Assembly: GCA_024404335.1 (NCBI GenBank)
Contig: JAKSQA010000080.1
Span: forward strand, 1-5,645
Length of the DNA stretch: 5,645 bases
Origin: Mailhella sp.
GTDB lineage: Bacteria; Desulfobacterota; Desulfovibrionia; Desulfovibrionales; Desulfovibrionaceae
Direction: 5' to 3'
Positions 4,988 through 5,645 of this stretch are shown here, one piece after another; within the stretch, counting starts at the first letter, position 1, and each line of letters opens with the position of its first letter. A model generated the notes under the pieces. It saw only the letters and a list, made by a program, of their open reading frames with translations. It was not told the DNA's origin and ran no database searches. Made by a program: the position numbers and the translations under genes.

Positions 4988-5645
4988 TTACGTTTTCTTT
5001 CCGGATGTCTTCAGTGCCGCGGCGGCCTTCCGGCGCCTGCGGGCCACCTCACGCAGGTCGGCGGCGACATCGCTTTCGTCGACGATCTCCCTGCCGAGGA
5101 GCTCCTCGAGCACGTCTTCCAGCGAGATGACGCCCGAGAGGCCGCCGAATTCGTCGAGCACGGCGAAGAGGTGCTGGCGCCTCTCGAGGAATTCCGCAAG
5201 CACCTTGTCGAGGGTTATGGATTCCAGGACGAAGTGGATCGGCCGCATAATGCCGCCGATCGGCTCCGAGCCCCTTCCTGCGTCGCGGCTCCTGACGATG
5301 TCGCCCCGCATGACGAATCCCACGATGTCCTCGTTGCCGTCGGAGTAGACGGGGATGCGGCTGAAGTTCCAGAAGCGCGGGTCGGCGTAGGCCTCGTCCA
5401 TGGTCGTGTCTTCGGAAAGGGAGAAGACCACGGTGCGGGGGGTCATGACATCATGGACATGCCTGCTGTCGAGGGCGAGCACGTTGCGGATGGCCGTTTC
5501 CTCGTAGCTCTGGATGGCGCCCGCCTGCCTGGAGATGCTGGCCATGGCGGTTATGTCGTCCTCGGTCGCCTCGGGCGCCGAATCGGCCGGCGTTATGAGC
5601 GTTGTGATGCGGCCCGAGAGCCAGGGCGCCGGGCGCCGTATCCTG
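4988..5645 (-). CDS. CNNM/CBS-pair membrane protein (CorB/CorC/HlyC-like), C-terminal part
   Basis: The visible 218 residues enter the window in frame and end at TAA; the start and the membrane domain lie upstream of the window. The fragment begins with the end of the region that follows a DUF21/CNNM membrane domain (RPAPWLSGRITTLITP). It then shows the linker EETAIRNVLALDSRHVHDVM and a CBS pair. CBS1 spans about residues 63-118, with DVMTPR at 65-70 and the SRIPVYSD motif at 95-102. CBS2 spans about 132-192, with FAVLDEFGGLSGVISLEDVL (160-179) followed by EELLGREIVDESD. Family members are implicated in divalent cation (Mg/Co) transport, and the CBS pair usually senses adenine nucleotides. 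The protein ends in a short basic tail (RRRRK...KTSGKKT) without the CorC_HlyC domain that many longer homologues carry after the CBS pair. It is separated from ccmE by 117 nt and has no evident functional link to cytochrome maturation. 'Hemolysin' labels for this family are historical. Confidence 0.85.
   Translation of the reverse strand, partial: RIRRPAPWLSGRITTLITPADSAPEATEDDITAMASISRQAGAIQSYEETAIRNVLALDSRHVHDVMTPRTVVFSLSEDTTMDEAYADPRFWNFSRIPVYSDGNEDIVGFVMRGDIVRSRDAGRGSEPIGGIMRPIHFVLESITLDKVLAEFLERRQHLFAVLDEFGGLSGVISLEDVLEELLGREIVDESDVAADLREVARRRRKAAAALKTSGKKT

Noticed and set aside
4871..4990. Intrinsic terminator after the CBS-domain gene
   Set aside because: The only good inverted repeat (4891-4924) is not followed by a T run on the minus strand, and it sits next to the ccmE ribosome binding site. 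I see no terminator here.
1..5645. Mobile element, CRISPR array or defence system
   Set aside because: There are no direct-repeat arrays, transposase motifs or terminal inverted repeats, and the genes account for nearly all the DNA.

Overview
The window carries a System I (Ccm) cytochrome c maturation operon. Every convincing gene reads on the minus strand, so transcription runs from high to low coordinates. The GC-rich sequence, the gene order ccmE-ccmF-ccmA-ccmB-ccmC-ccmD-TPR and a CcmE with cysteine in place of the haem-binding histidine all point to a sulfate-reducing deltaproteobacterium (Desulfovibrionaceae-like). The lineage is inferred from gene content and motifs, not from any search.

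Layout in order of transcription: 5645-4988 is the C-terminal part of a CNNM/CBS-pair membrane protein (CorB/CorC/HlyC-like), cut by the window edge. 4987-4871 is an intergenic leader with a plausible sigma70-type promoter, a bulged inverted repeat and a strong ribosome binding site. 4870-4460 is ccmE. 4459-4309 is a gap that is either a ccmF leader or a non-conserved N-terminal extension of CcmF. 4308-2407 is ccmF, 2405-1761 ccmA, 1767-1084 ccmB, 1087-380 ccmC and 376-239 a 45-residue ccmD. 249-1 is the start of a membrane-anchored protein that is probably the TPR (CcmI-like) component and runs off the window. From ccmF onward the genes abut or overlap, which suggests one polycistronic, translationally coupled unit.

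How they work together, from knowledge of the families: CcmC (tryptophan-rich WWD loop, two conserved histidines) presents haem, with CcmD, to the periplasmic chaperone CcmE, which binds it covalently. The ABC transporter CcmAB uses ATP to release holo-CcmE from CcmCD. CcmF (WWD loop, four conserved histidines) takes the haem and attaches it to CXXCH cysteines of apocytochromes. A TPR protein would present the apocytochrome. No ccmG or ccmH is present in the window.

The most notable point is CcmE: its haem-attachment motif reads C-P-S-K-Y (CxxxY) where canonical CcmE has HxxxY. This matches the variant Ccm machinery described for Desulfovibrio and archaea, in which CcmE uses cysteine and CcmH is missing. 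It is a recognised variant, not a new system. I found no mobile elements, CRISPR arrays, tRNA or rRNA genes.
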